NCBI GenBank assembly: GCA_031290695.1
Contig: JAITNB010000067.1
Location: 1 to 38,335 of the forward strand
Origin: Coriobacteriales bacterium
Lineage (GTDB): Bacteria; Actinomycetota; Coriobacteriia; Coriobacteriales; UBA8131
DNA: 38,335 nucleotides
Reading direction: 5' to 3'
This document shows positions 1 to 8,677 of the stretch, piece by piece (the first letter of the stretch is position 1; every line of letters starts with the position of its first letter). The translations under genes were made by a program, and so were the position numbers. Below the pieces are notes generated by a model, which ran no database searches, had not been told where the DNA came from, and saw only the letters and a program-made list of their open reading frames with translations.

Positions 1-107
1 TAGCCATAACGGCCAAACACCTCGAGGGCTGTCTCTTTGATGCGGTTGAGTGCGTGTGCCTGCTGCGGGAGCAGGTCTGCCGTGCCACGGGGGGCCTGTA
101 ATGCCAT
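1..107 (-). CDS. hisS: Histidyl-tRNA synthetase, N-terminal fragment (runs off left edge)
   Basis: Reverse-strand translation from the ATG at 107 begins MALQAPRGTADLLPQQ and continues through FGRYGY to the window edge with no stop. The APRGT-x-D-x-LP block followed by a helix and a YGY motif is the standard opening of class II histidyl-tRNA synthetase, which charges tRNA-His in the cytoplasm. Only about 36 residues are visible. HisZ, the catalytically dead paralogue, begins in a similar way, but the intact RGT-x-D-x-LP favours HisS. It is divergent from the DUF2284 gene and has its own likely promoter at 148-156. Confidence 0.85.
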   Translation of the reverse strand, partial: MALQAPRGTADLLPQQAHALNRIKETALEVFGRYG

Positions 108-147
108 AGGTGGTGACGCTTTCTACGGGTCGGTGGATAACCCGAGT

Positions 148-156
148 ATTCTATCA
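148..156 (-). promoter_or_regulatory. Extended -10 promoter for hisS
   Basis: On the minus strand the sequence reads TGATAGAAT: a TGn extension directly followed by TAGAAT, a 5/6 match to the -10 consensus. It lies about 40 nt upstream of the hisS ATG and would give a leader of roughly 35 nt. No good -35 box is visible, as is common for extended -10 promoters. Confidence 0.5.
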
Positions 157-183
157 CAGCGCACCAGATACCCGCAGGCCGGG

Positions 184-246
184 GGGCAGGTGGGGCAGGT
201 GATGCACGTGGGGCACGTAGCGCGTGTGGGGCAGGTTGGGCAGGTG
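184..246. repeat. Seven imperfect 9-bp tandem repeats (GGGCAGGTG)
   Basis: Consecutive 9-mers are GGGCAGGTG, GGGCAGGTG, ATGCACGTG, GGGCACGTA, GCGCGTGTG, GGGCAGGTT and GGGCAGGTG, with no spacers. The array sits between the divergent hisS and DUF2284 promoters. It has strong G/C strand asymmetry, with plus-strand G-runs that could form unusual DNA structure. It could be a microsatellite or an array of protein-binding sites. A plus-strand reading frame crosses it but overlaps hisS antisense and looks spurious. Confidence 0.8.
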
Positions 247-319
247 GAGGGCAACGCTGAACATCTTGCTCACCGCGGTACCTTGCCAACCGCTCACGTA
301 ACCCCACCCCGAAAACAGC

Positions 320-325
320 TATACT
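320..325 (+). promoter_or_regulatory. -10 box (TATACT) upstream of the DUF2284 gene
   Basis: TATACT (5/6 to consensus) lies 27 nt upstream of the ATG at 353, implying a leader of about 20 nt with an AAGGGGG ribosome-binding site. No clear -35 sits at 16-18 nt. A GCGGT-N9-ACCGC dyad at 275-293 may be an operator. Confidence 0.4.
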
Positions 326-352
326 ATCGCCATCAATGATAAGGGGGCGAAG

Positions 353-883
353 ATGTCAAACGAGCTTGAGCGGTCAATCAAAGAAAGCGGGTTTGAGAGT
401 GTGGGGGCATTTGACGCACCTGCGCTCAAGGTCCTTCCCGAGGTCCGTGATATGTGCGCGGCCAACAAGTGCCATACCTATAACAAAAACTGGGCGTGCC
501 CGCCCGCATGTGGCAGCCTGGAGCACTACGAAAACCTGTTCAAGGGCTATACGCGTGGCTATGTGTTTCAAACCATCGTACACATGGAGGACCCTTTTGA
601 CTACGCCGCCATAGCAAGCGCCTCAGAAGAGCACAAGAAACGCTTTCACAAGCTTGTGGAGAAAACCGAGGCCTCCAAAAGCAGCATCCTGCTCCTCGGT
701 GCTGGCACCTGCACCCTCTGTGCAGCCTGTGCCTACCCTGATGCACCTTGTCGTTTTCCCAACAAAGTCTACCCTTCCATGGAGGCAGCGGGATTACTCG
801 TGAGCGATGTTTGCAATCTGGCAGAAGTCCCCTACTACCACGGCAAGGGAACCGTAGCATTTGTGAGCTGTGCGCTGGAATAG
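353..883 (+). CDS. DUF2284 family cysteine-rich metal-binding protein
   Basis: This 176-residue soluble protein is rich in cysteines: C-x5-C near residues 35-42, the WACPPACG block near 50-57, and a C-x2-C-x2-C-x6-C cluster (CTLCAACAYPDAPC) near 120-133. That layout matches DUF2284, a family of predicted metal or Fe-S binding proteins common in anaerobes and methanogens, with no firmly assigned reaction. The ATG at 353 has a good upstream AAGGGGG site. It is the only plus-strand gene in the window. It is divergent from hisS and convergent with the LuxR gene, whose stop lies 24 bp beyond its own, so it is probably monocistronic. Confidence 0.8.
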   Translation: MSNELERSIKESGFESVGAFDAPALKVLPEVRDMCAANKCHTYNKNWACPPACGSLEHYENLFKGYTRGYVFQTIVHMEDPFDYAAIASASEEHKKRFHKLVEKTEASKSSILLLGAGTCTLCAACAYPDAPCRFPNKVYPSMEAAGLLVSDVCNLAEVPYYHGKGTVAFVSCALE

Positions 884-907
884 CGGCGACGCTTGCGGCC
901 TTAATGC

Positions 908-2455
908 CTACATCGATTTCCTGTTGCGTCTCTGCTCGAAAATATCGATAAGTTGTTCGCGGGAGTGTACGCCAACCTTATGGTAGATGTTGTTCATGTG
1001 GGTCTTGACCGTCGAAGACGAGATGACAAACTGGTCTTTTATGTGATTCACCGAGCGACCCCTTACCAAGAGTCCCAGTATCTCAATCTCACGCCGACTC
1101 AGATGGTAGTCACGACCCATTTTATCCAGACGCCGCTTCCATTCACCTGACTGAGTAGAACTACTGTTTTTGGAAACAGAGTCATAATAAATCCAACGCA
1201 TTAACGACATCAGAGCAGCTATTACCGCGATAACGATAGCCGGCAGATAGGTAAATGACGCCTCCACCTCGCCAAATACTCCCCCTATATTCAGGTATAG
1301 CCCCAAGAAAAGCAACCACCCAAATATCGAAGCAGCCACGAAGATGCTCTCAAACCAACCAAAGTTCCGTTTTGGGTCAATCTGCATATCCTGCCCCATC
1401 TTCGACAAGACAGTTATGTCGACGGTAAAATAATAAATTGATGCCGCCACCATGAGTCCGCTAAAAATAACCCGTGTGAGAATAAAGGGATGTTGAATGA
1501 TCAAAAATGATATGATGGCAATCAAATAGTAGCTCCATTGTGGCAGCCGAAGATAGCTCCGCACCGAGAATACCTTCAATGAGACCGCCAGTATTGCTGC
1601 CACAATCATTGCCTCTAATGCAAAGATAGATGCTGTCGGAAACCCAAAGGAGTCAGGAGCAACCCCCAGCAAAGTTAGCAACATCCCACTCGCTACACCG
1701 GTCGAGAAACCATACACACACAGACCGATGCTCTTTTCACGAATCCCCAAGATACTGCCAAAACTCAAAAGTGGAGCCGCAGAACTTGCTTTCTCGGTCT
1801 TATCGAATTTTTCAACCAACGTTAGACGCGCGTATTTATTCTCGTCAGATGAATTGCCGATATCACCATTGAGCCTCATTATGAAACTGTTAGAAATACA
1901 GGTTATAAAGGGCAGGGCAAAAAATGCAACACAGGAAACCGGAGCAACGAGACTGCTTACCAACAAGAATATCAACAAAGCACAAATCATGCCCACGGCT
2001 GGGATAATCATAGTGCTTTTTGTTGCCAGAATAATCAACTCACTGGCAAAGAATATGAAGAAACTGCCTGCTACCATGCCTGCAATCACGCAAAAGACGA
2101 TAGCGAGCGCCCACCATGAGGCCATTGCGTCCAAATGGAGAAAATACAGGATGTGGAATGTGACGCTGATTAAGGCGCTGAACACTAACCAGATTTGTTT
2201 GGTGATGACCTTGTCGAGCAGAGCAGGTTTGACTGCGCTGATAATAAAACAGATTAACAGGCCTGCCATTACACTGAGGGAAAGGTATTGATCGATCATA
2301 GACTCACCAGCACCCCCAAGAGTGCCCTGATGACTGAACAATACCAACAAAACCCATGCTGCCATAGCTGCAAAAGAGAAGGTAAGGCAAATCTCATTCA
2401 GCGAGATACTAGATTTACCGAGTGCCTCTTTGTTTGGTTCTTCTGATGCTTTCAT
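908..2455 (-). CDS. Membrane-anchored LuxR-family transcriptional regulator
   Basis: This is a 515-residue protein. About the first 430 residues form roughly a dozen hydrophobic segments with short loops, like an MFS-like membrane domain. The last 70 residues are a LuxR/GerE helix-turn-helix: LSRREIEILGLLVRG, then SSSTVKTHMNNIYHKVGVHSR. This membrane-LuxR architecture is strongly expanded in Eggerthellaceae, where such genes sit beside molybdoenzyme clusters and are thought to sense their substrates. It is the last gene of the block, 128 bp after the corrinoid gene, and its ribosome-binding site is weak. It is the best candidate sensor for the transhydroxylase and O-demethylase genes upstream; that role is inferred. 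Its base composition is noticeably AT-rich. Confidence 0.85.
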   Translation of the reverse strand: MKASEEPNKEALGKSSISLNEICLTFSFAAMAAWVLLVLFSHQGTLGGAGESMIDQYLSLSVMAGLLICFIISAVKPALLDKVITKQIWLVFSALISVTFHILYFLHLDAMASWWALAIVFCVIAGMVAGSFFIFFASELIILATKSTMIIPAVGMICALLIFLLVSSLVAPVSCVAFFALPFITCISNSFIMRLNGDIGNSSDENKYARLTLVEKFDKTEKASSAAPLLSFGSILGIREKSIGLCVYGFSTGVASGMLLTLLGVAPDSFGFPTASIFALEAMIVAAILAVSLKVFSVRSYLRLPQWSYYLIAIISFLIIQHPFILTRVIFSGLMVAASIYYFTVDITVLSKMGQDMQIDPKRNFGWFESIFVAASIFGWLLFLGLYLNIGGVFGEVEASFTYLPAIVIAVIAALMSLMRWIYYDSVSKNSSSTQSGEWKRRLDKMGRDYHLSRREIEILGLLVRGRSVNHIKDQFVISSSTVKTHMNNIYHKVGVHSREQLIDIFEQRRNRKSM

Positions 2456-2583
2456 GTCAACTCTTACCTCGATAGTCGAACATCTCCTTACTCATCCGAT
2501 CAACCTCGGCGTTAACGTAATCATGAACCCCTTCACAGGTGCTGCCAAAGCCAGCCCTGACCAGCGAAAGGATACCATAGAGT

Positions 2584-3228
2584 TTAGTATCTCGCCTCTG
2601 TTGAGGTTGCCAGGAACTCTTTGGCAATCCTGACCCCGTCCTGAGCGGTCTTAGCAACCACGTCGGCACCGGAGAACTTCAAGGTGTTCTCATCTACGGG
2701 ACCACCACCAATCATCAACAGCCTACCTTTCCTCAGGTCAGCAGCCTCGATGGCGTCTACCGTGTCCTTGATGCCTTGGAACGTGGTGGTGAGCAAGCAG
2801 CTCATGCCAATAACCTTTGCATCGGTTTCCCTGATAGCCTCTACAAATTTCTCGGGCGCCACATCCACACCCAAGTCGACGACCTTGAAGCCGTTGGATC
2901 CCATGACACTGGAGACGATATTCTTGCCTATGTCGTGGACGTCGTTTTTTACCGTACCGAGTACAAACACACCTTCGCTCTCGAGATCTGATGCAGAGAG
3001 AGCATCACCCATAAGATCCTGAACATCCTTGAACAACTTACCGGACAACATCAGGTGGGGCAGAAAATATTGATTGTTGGCAAAGCGCTCGCCAACGATT
3101 CGTATGCCCTCCTGTAAATCTGCCAGGATGTCGACAGCGGGTATGCCATCGGCCAGACTCTGGTTGACACTATCAAAGACGACTTCATCTTCGATGTCGG
3201 CCATAGCATTGATAAGCTCTTGATTCAT
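2584..3228 (-). CDS. Corrinoid (B12-binding) methyl-carrier protein, set 1
   Basis: This 214-residue protein has a helical cap domain (about 1-85) and a Rossmann-like cobalamin-binding domain. The binding signature D-x-H-x-x-G is at residues 96-101, where His98 would be the lower cobalt ligand. An S-x-L type motif (MSCLLTTT) and a GGGPV loop follow. This is the MtaC/MtvC-type protein that accepts a methyl group from a substrate-specific methyltransferase and donates it to THF through a second enzyme. AGGAGG lies 8 nt before the ATG. The partner methyltransferase is 29 bp upstream in the same operon, which suggests a dedicated pair. Confidence 0.92.
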   Translation of the reverse strand: MNQELINAMADIEDEVVFDSVNQSLADGIPAVDILADLQEGIRIVGERFANNQYFLPHLMLSGKLFKDVQDLMGDALSASDLESEGVFVLGTVKNDVHDIGKNIVSSVMGSNGFKVVDLGVDVAPEKFVEAIRETDAKVIGMSCLLTTTFQGIKDTVDAIEAADLRKGRLLMIGGGPVDENTLKFSGADVVAKTAQDGVRIAKEFLATSTEARY

Positions 3229-3257
3229 TGTGTGTTCCTCCTGTTTTCTCAGGGTTT

Positions 3258-4370
3258 CTATTCAATACAGGCAGCGACCATCGCGTCGATATTCTCAGGT
3301 TTCACATTCGTAGGAAGGCCACAGGCCGGAGCCATGATGAATCCGTCGCCAAAGTCATCAACCAGCTTCCTGGCTTCGGCATAAACTTGGTCAGGGGTCC
3401 CAACGGACATCATGGCAGCACCAAGGTTACCGGTGATACCCATGCGGTCACCCAGGATTTCGCGAACCTTATAGATGTCAGTCATGCCGTCAGTGTCAAA
3501 CAGGCAGGTGCCTTTGGGAAACTCAGTAAAGTAGTCGAGAAAATTCGTCCAGTTGGCATCCATATGAAAGTACACATAGGCACCTAATTCGATGGCCAGA
3601 TTTGCCTGTGCTCTAAAGTGTGGGAACAACAAGTCTGCAAACTGCTGTCTTGAGAGGAAGTTAGAGTTGCCGCGCACCCCTGGCTGTACAAAGATAACCT
3701 TCGGCTTGATAATCTCAGCTGCCGCACGGTATTTGCGCAAGCTGTCCTCAAGCAGCACGTCAAGAACCGCCTTCACCTTGTCGGGATGCTTCATCAGATC
3801 AGTGAAGAAACTGAGCATGCCACGCCCAGAGCATAGCGAGTCGAATGTCGAGTTGAACATCAGATGCGGGCAGCTGATGTATCCGTTATCGGCGCATAGC
3901 TTATTACCATATTCAATGGCCGCACCCCCTTTGTCAAAATCCTCTTGCGTGCAGCCGATACGCTCCATGTACTTTGAGAAGAACTCGTCCCAGCCCTGTT
4001 CGAGGATGGTGTCGTAGTCCTCAAACGTCATCAGGGCCACCTCATCGATCTGCCACATCTCATCGCGACCGAGCTCGACACCAGGGCGTTTTACTTTGGC
4101 CAGCCAGAATGAACCCATAGCGGGATTGGGAAACTGGCATAGCAGACCAACGGCATCAACGTACTTGAGCTGATTCAAGGCCTCCATACCCCTGTCGGCA
4201 ACCCACTCGGGGCGTTCTACGCAATCAGCCGCCACCACCAACGAATCGGCATATTTGGCAAGCGCCAAACCGTTGGAAACCAGAATCGGCGTCCGATCAT
4301 GCTTCTCTTGACGAATAGCGGCATAAAAGCGCTGCTCAGACTTTGTCAGCCTGTCTTGAATGTCTGTCAT
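3258..4370 (-). CDS. URO-D-fold substrate:corrinoid methyltransferase, set 1
   Basis: This 370-residue protein has the uroporphyrinogen decarboxylase fold used by MtaA, CmuA and many O-demethylases. Visible markers are an N-terminal R-x-P strand (DRTPILVSNG), a YFHMDANW block, the ITGN strand (MGITGNLGAA), and a C-terminal APACGLP..VKPEN motif in which the cysteine may bind zinc, as in MtaA. It would transfer a methyl group from a methoxylated or methylated substrate to the adjacent corrinoid protein. AAGGAG lies 7 nt before the ATG. The substrate cannot be read from sequence; the transhydroxylase-like genes just upstream make a methoxylated aromatic plausible. A true HemE is unlikely given this context. 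Confidence 0.85.
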   Translation of the reverse strand: MTDIQDRLTKSEQRFYAAIRQEKHDRTPILVSNGLALAKYADSLVVAADCVERPEWVADRGMEALNQLKYVDAVGLLCQFPNPAMGSFWLAKVKRPGVELGRDEMWQIDEVALMTFEDYDTILEQGWDEFFSKYMERIGCTQEDFDKGGAAIEYGNKLCADNGYISCPHLMFNSTFDSLCSGRGMLSFFTDLMKHPDKVKAVLDVLLEDSLRKYRAAAEIIKPKVIFVQPGVRGNSNFLSRQQFADLLFPHFRAQANLAIELGAYVYFHMDANWTNFLDYFTEFPKGTCLFDTDGMTDIYKVREILGDRMGITGNLGAAMMSVGTPDQVYAEARKLVDDFGDGFIMAPACGLPTNVKPENIDAMVAACIE

Positions 4371-4461
4371 AGTATCTCTCCTTTAGACTGTTTGGCTTAA
4401 CCTCTCTACCCAAATACGGCAGCCAGCCGTTGCCAACGCAGAGACCCTTGTTGCGGCCAAG

Positions 4462-5118
4462 TTATGGTATGAGATCAATAAGCAATTTTTTGGCTGCCTG
4501 ACATTCCGCTTGGAATACCGTGTTGTGACGCTCTCGCGCCGCAGTTTCATCAAAGCGCCGTGCTGCATAACGAGAATAATCACCAAACTGCAAGGTGTTG
4601 CACGAGGTCCGAAACTCCGTATCGCCAAGCAAGTTGTCAAGCAGTCCCTTATAGCGTTCAAACAAATCAAAGAGGCCCATCGAATGTGCCATGTCCTCAT
4701 CTACGCCCATCGTAAAGAACAGGACAACTTTGATGCGCCTGCCAAAGCGGCTTACCGTAGAGGAGCCTGGCTCATGGTCGTACGTGATGCAAGGGTACAG
4801 GAGCCGCTCGAAAAATGAACGGGCCTCCCCTGTTACCTCGAACCAGTAAATCGGCGAGCCTATCACCACTATGTCGCACGTGTGGATGCTTTCCAATACT
4901 GGTCTGAGATCATCGTCCATCGCGCACATCGTGACGGCATTATCCCGTAATTTGCAGGCATAGCAGCTGCTACACCCTTTAAAACTCAAATCGTAGAGGT
5001 CAAAGAAATCGACCTCTACGCCAAGCTCGCTGGCACCGTCGGCGGCGGCTTCCAACAGTTGACGGGTATTGCCCTTTTTTCGAGGGCCGCCATTAATGAA
5101 CACTGCCTTTTTAAGCAC
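4462..5118 (-). CDS. Flavodoxin-fold NAD(P)H:FMN reductase / iron-sulfur flavoprotein-like
   Basis: This 218-residue protein opens with the FMN-phosphate loop of the NADPH-dependent FMN reductase family (INGGPRKKGNT), followed by GCSSCYACK. That cysteine spacing is typical of the iron-sulfur flavoprotein branch. It continues with IGSPIYWFEVTGEARSF, which closes around the flavin. The start is a GTG with a GAGAGG site 6 nt upstream; an overlapping ATG two bases earlier is out of frame. It lies between the transhydroxylase pair and the methyltransferase, so it may supply low-potential electrons for corrinoid reactivation or for a reductive step on the ring. That role is inference. Confidence 0.8.
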   Translation of the reverse strand: MLKKAVFINGGPRKKGNTRQLLEAAADGASELGVEVDFFDLYDLSFKGCSSCYACKLRDNAVTMCAMDDDLRPVLESIHTCDIVVIGSPIYWFEVTGEARSFFERLLYPCITYDHEPGSSTVSRFGRRIKVVLFFTMGVDEDMAHSMGLFDLFERYKGLLDNLLGDTEFRTSCNTLQFGDYSRYAARRFDETAARERHNTVFQAECQAAKKLLIDLIP

Positions 5119-5170
5119 ATCGCACCTCTCCCCAATCGCCTGGCCTTGCTAGCGCACGACTATAAAGCTG

Positions 5171-6022
5171 CTAGTTGTTGGTTTTGGTGACACTCGGCAT
5201 CACCTTGCGAACAACTGCATCAGGGCGCAACGGAAAGTCGCCAATGTTCAAGCTTTTGTCCAGATTGACCTCTGTAAACTCCTCCATAAAGGACGCCGCC
5301 TTAATGAGAATTTGATAGGTGCCAGGGTCGAGATGTTTAAACCAGAAGTCACCAAAGCCGTCCGTCGAGGTCTTTGCGATGAATCGGCCACGATTGTTGG
5401 AAAGGGTCACTTCTGCGCCTTGGATAATCTCATTGGATTCAGGATCCCAAACATCGCCGCTGATAAAGAGTTTGGGTCGATTGAGGTAGTAAACCTTGCC
5501 GCCATGTGCTTCGTCTGTTAGGCGTTTGGCTTGGGCAATCTCTGCGGCAAATTCTGATTCTTCTCCAAAACGGAGGGCACCGGTCGCACAAAGGTCTACA
5601 CAGTGCGGCAGCATCCCCTCGTCCACCAGATGTGCACAGCCAGTGCACTTTTGGGGCAGATCAAGCTCCTCGTTGTAGTAGATAGCACCGTAGGGGCAGC
5701 TGTCCACAAGGACCTTGTTGCCTTTGGCCACCTCTGGGTCGATGATAATCAGACCGTCCGCGCGGCGGCGCACAGCGTCGGGGGCAGCCTCTATGCAGGG
5801 AGCATTGTCACACTGGTTACACAGTGTTGGCCAATATTCAATGCGCACCTTTGGTACCTGCCCATGAGTGAACTCATTGAGCTTGCACCAAAAGTGTCCC
5901 GTGTCCGGCTGTGGTGCTGCAATGGGCGACCAGTCGTTGCCCACATGCTCATCTTTGCAGGCGAGCTGGCAGCCGTAACAGCCGTTGCATTTTGCGTTAT
6001 CAAAAACAAATACTTTTGTCAT
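5171..6022 (-). CDS. Transhydroxylase-like beta subunit 1 (three [4Fe-4S] clusters, C-terminal beta domain)
   Basis: This 283-residue protein contains CNGCYGCQLACKDEH near the start, CNQCDNAPC, a lone SCPYGA, then KCTGC...PHCVDLC, giving thirteen cysteines, enough for three [4Fe-4S] clusters. The CNQCDNAPC segment is followed by Ala-Ala where DmsB-type subunits have their fourth Cys. After about residue 185 comes a carboxypeptidase-regulatory or Cna-B-like beta domain (LFISGDVWDPES...DGFGDFWFKHLDPGTY). This architecture and size match the beta subunit of Pelobacter acidigallici pyrogallol-phloroglucinol transhydroxylase (274 residues). There is no Tat signal, so it is cytoplasmic. Its start is 10 bp after the alpha-1 stop. 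Confidence 0.85.
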   Translation of the reverse strand: MTKVFVFDNAKCNGCYGCQLACKDEHVGNDWSPIAAPQPDTGHFWCKLNEFTHGQVPKVRIEYWPTLCNQCDNAPCIEAAPDAVRRRADGLIIIDPEVAKGNKVLVDSCPYGAIYYNEELDLPQKCTGCAHLVDEGMLPHCVDLCATGALRFGEESEFAAEIAQAKRLTDEAHGGKVYYLNRPKLFISGDVWDPESNEIIQGAEVTLSNNRGRFIAKTSTDGFGDFWFKHLDPGTYQILIKAASFMEEFTEVNLDKSLNIGDFPLRPDAVVRKVMPSVTKTNN

Positions 6023-6032
6023 TTTTGCCCCC

Positions 6033-8624
6033 TTACACGAGGTAGTTGTTGATGTCTACGCCTTCATCGGCCTGATAGGACTTAGCAAAAGCTTCTGGAT
6101 ACTGCTTGGCCAACTCAAAGATGTCTACTTTCTCGATATCAACCAAATAGCCACTTGTTACTTCGGAGGAGGTATTTTTGGATGCTGTTTTAGCCGGAGC
6201 AATAAGGTTGTTTGCGCCGCCACGATCAAGCTCACCAGGGATGATAGGGTCAAGACGTGCACCATGATCCTGGTAGAGAACACCCGACATGATACGCTCC
6301 GTTACATAGACACCACCCAATACACCGCCGCGCTCATTAAAGAGTTTGGCTATGTCGCCGTCTTTGAGCCCCAGACGCTCAGCATCGGCAGGATTTACCC
6401 AGATTGGCTCGTACTTGTAGCCGTCAGGACCAGTTACTTTGCAAGTAGGAATCTCGCGAAGCCAGGAGATGTCGTCCATGTTGGCATGAACGCGCCAACG
6501 CGGATGGTTGGATTCAATTAAGAAGGGATAGATCTTGCTGCGATCACACAATAGGCTCTCCTGATGACGCTCTCCGTAGGGGATGAACTTGGGATAGGGC
6601 GGCCGCTCATCATCGCCGGGAAAGCGTTGCTCGAGTGAGACAGAGTAGAACTCCAATTTGCCGGTAGGGCTTTCCAGCGGGTTAGCCTCTGGATCCTCGG
6701 CAAAAGGCTGAAAACCGCGCGGGTAGGTCTTCCACTTCTCGTCGGTTGGGATAGCCAGGTAACCATTTTCCACAAACTGCTCCCAAGAGGCATAATCCAA
6801 GCCCCCCGATGTGTCAAAGCCCAAGCGTATCCACTCATCCTCTGTCTTGCCCTCGTTGTACTCATCATACAGGCCAACCTTCTTGGCAACCTCACAAACT
6901 GCCTCATAATCGCTCTTGGCCTCGCCAATAGGTTTGATGGCCTGTTCCTCGATGAACAGCAGATTAAAGTAACCATTGCAGGTATCGTTAGAAATGTCAT
7001 GCTGCTCGAACTTCGTGGAGATAGGGAGCACGAGGTCGGCAAACAGTGTGTCGTTCTCAAACCAGGGATGTTGCACAACGTAGCATTCGATGGAAGGGTG
7101 ACGTATCGCCTCGATAAAGCGGTTACCGCCGTTCCAGCAGGTTGTCCAACAGGGACAGTCAGACCAAATCATGTGGATCTTCTCACCGGTTCGTTTGTTG
7201 GGGTACTGATACTCCTCAAACTGGTCGAGGCGCGGCCAACCAGCAATGCCCGTACCATGCCAGATAAGGGGGTTTTCGCGAGTCCAGTCACCAAGAATTG
7301 CATCGGGGATAAGGGTCTTGGGGATGTGTCGCCAACGGATGTCATAGACCGCTGGGGTGTTCCAGTCAAATCCACGATAGGCTGCTGCAACCATAGGATA
7401 AAGCTCAGAGCGAGGGTTAGGGCACTGCGAAGGCAGACCAAAAAGACCCCACTCGATGAACTTCATAACATTGCGCCCTGGCTTGCCAAGTCCTTGCATA
7501 CCCATCAGCACGACTTCAAGACGCCCAGGCTCAGCCGAATAGCAGGACCGGATGTAAGAGCCACCGTTGACATGACCTATCGATACGCGTTCCTCATACC
7601 AACGTTTGGCGAGAGCCTTGATGATACGTGCGGGAACGCCGGTGATGGGTTCTGCCCACTCGGGCGTCTTGGGCACCCCGTCTTCGGCACCAAGAATGTA
7701 ATATTCTTCCCAGTCGAGCCCAACAACGTGTGACTCGACATATTCCTTGTCATACCAGCCATTGGTTAGCCAAACATAGAGGATGGCACACTGTAATGCA
7801 GCGTCGGTGTTTGGCAGAATAGGTATCCAGCGGTCAGCATGCACGGCACCGGAGTAGTTCAAGTCGGGGCTGATAAATACCTGTTCCACACCAATCTCGG
7901 TGAGCCAGAAGCAGTAACGACTTGATATCTGACCTTCCCAGCCCCAGGGGGTGGTTTCAACATCGCATCCCCAATGAAGGAAGATGTTGGTGTTCTCGGC
8001 AATGTCCAGCATGAGGTTACCTATGTCACCTTGCCCAAGGTTGTCGCAGCCCCAGACGTGTTTGGAACCCCAGTACCAGCCCTCCCAACTGTCAGGGTTA
8101 CGCGCCTGCATGGTAAATCCGCCCATGAGGGCCAAAAGACGCATCTGGCAGGAGTGCGAAGCATGGACGACCTTGGTTTCGCCATGGCCGTCGCCTTGAG
8201 CCAGCACTGACATGGGTCCGTACTCCTCTTGCACGCGATTGAGTTCTGACGCAATCAGGTCGGTAGCCTCATCCCAACTGATGCGTTCATACTTGGAGAT
8301 GCCACGGTTCTGCGGATTGCGCTCACCGCAGGGATCCCAATCCACCCGTTTCATGGGGTAGGGCACTCGGTTGCGTGAATACGCACGTTTCTTGTACACA
8401 TAGGCAAACGGTGGGATGTCAGTCTTGAACAATGACTTGAACTCCCCTCCCCGTGCCTCGATGGTCCATGGCTTTAGATACTCATGAGAATAGTTTTCGT
8501 CCATCTGCATTGGGCGGGTGCGGATGATGCGGCCGTCCTTCACATCAACGCGAGCGCTCAGAGCGCCCATCCCAAAACTCCCCAGGCCAAGTGCTTTTAG
8601 ATATGACTCATCGTAGATTTTCAT
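6033..8624 (-). CDS. Pyrogallol-phloroglucinol transhydroxylase-like molybdopterin enzyme, alpha subunit 1
   Basis: This 863-residue DMSO-reductase-family protein lacks the usual N-terminal Fe-S cysteines and has no Tat signal, as in the P. acidigallici transhydroxylase large subunit (about 875 residues). The block GDGHGETKVVH puts a His at residue 147. NPDSWEGWYWG puts Asp178-Ser179 where the known enzyme has the catalytic Asp174 and molybdenum-ligand Ser175. PRSELYP puts Tyr409 near the known Tyr404. These correspondences are from memory of the structure, not from an alignment. Such enzymes move a hydroxyl between phenol rings without net redox change. ATG 8624 was chosen because AGGAGG is 8 nt upstream; an ATG at 8648 has its site too close. 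Dehydroxylase activity is an alternative. Confidence 0.85.
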   Translation of the reverse strand: MKIYDESYLKALGLGSFGMGALSARVDVKDGRIIRTRPMQMDENYSHEYLKPWTIEARGGEFKSLFKTDIPPFAYVYKKRAYSRNRVPYPMKRVDWDPCGERNPQNRGISKYERISWDEATDLIASELNRVQEEYGPMSVLAQGDGHGETKVVHASHSCQMRLLALMGGFTMQARNPDSWEGWYWGSKHVWGCDNLGQGDIGNLMLDIAENTNIFLHWGCDVETTPWGWEGQISSRYCFWLTEIGVEQVFISPDLNYSGAVHADRWIPILPNTDAALQCAILYVWLTNGWYDKEYVESHVVGLDWEEYYILGAEDGVPKTPEWAEPITGVPARIIKALAKRWYEERVSIGHVNGGSYIRSCYSAEPGRLEVVLMGMQGLGKPGRNVMKFIEWGLFGLPSQCPNPRSELYPMVAAAYRGFDWNTPAVYDIRWRHIPKTLIPDAILGDWTRENPLIWHGTGIAGWPRLDQFEEYQYPNKRTGEKIHMIWSDCPCWTTCWNGGNRFIEAIRHPSIECYVVQHPWFENDTLFADLVLPISTKFEQHDISNDTCNGYFNLLFIEEQAIKPIGEAKSDYEAVCEVAKKVGLYDEYNEGKTEDEWIRLGFDTSGGLDYASWEQFVENGYLAIPTDEKWKTYPRGFQPFAEDPEANPLESPTGKLEFYSVSLEQRFPGDDERPPYPKFIPYGERHQESLLCDRSKIYPFLIESNHPRWRVHANMDDISWLREIPTCKVTGPDGYKYEPIWVNPADAERLGLKDGDIAKLFNERGGVLGGVYVTERIMSGVLYQDHGARLDPIIPGELDRGGANNLIAPAKTASKNTSSEVTSGYLVDIEKVDIFELAKQYPEAFAKSYQADEGVDINNYLV

Positions 8625-8677
8625 GTATACGTCCTCCTGTCTTTGCATGCTCCTTCACCCTGTCCAGGGTGACAAAC

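Noticed and set aside
270..285. T-box-like core (GGTACCGCG on the minus strand) upstream of hisS
   Set aside because: It lies upstream of the likely hisS promoter (148-156), only part of the consensus fits, and no antiterminator/terminator pair or specifier stem was seen.
37..339. 100-residue plus-strand open frame with GQVGQV repeats
   Set aside because: It overlaps hisS antisense, the repeats simply translate the 9-bp DNA array, and no ribosome-binding site or family resemblance is visible.
2457..2669. 70-residue minus-strand frame overlapping the corrinoid gene end
   Set aside because: Most of it is an out-of-frame reading of the corrinoid gene; the unique tail after 2584 has no recognisable domain or start site.
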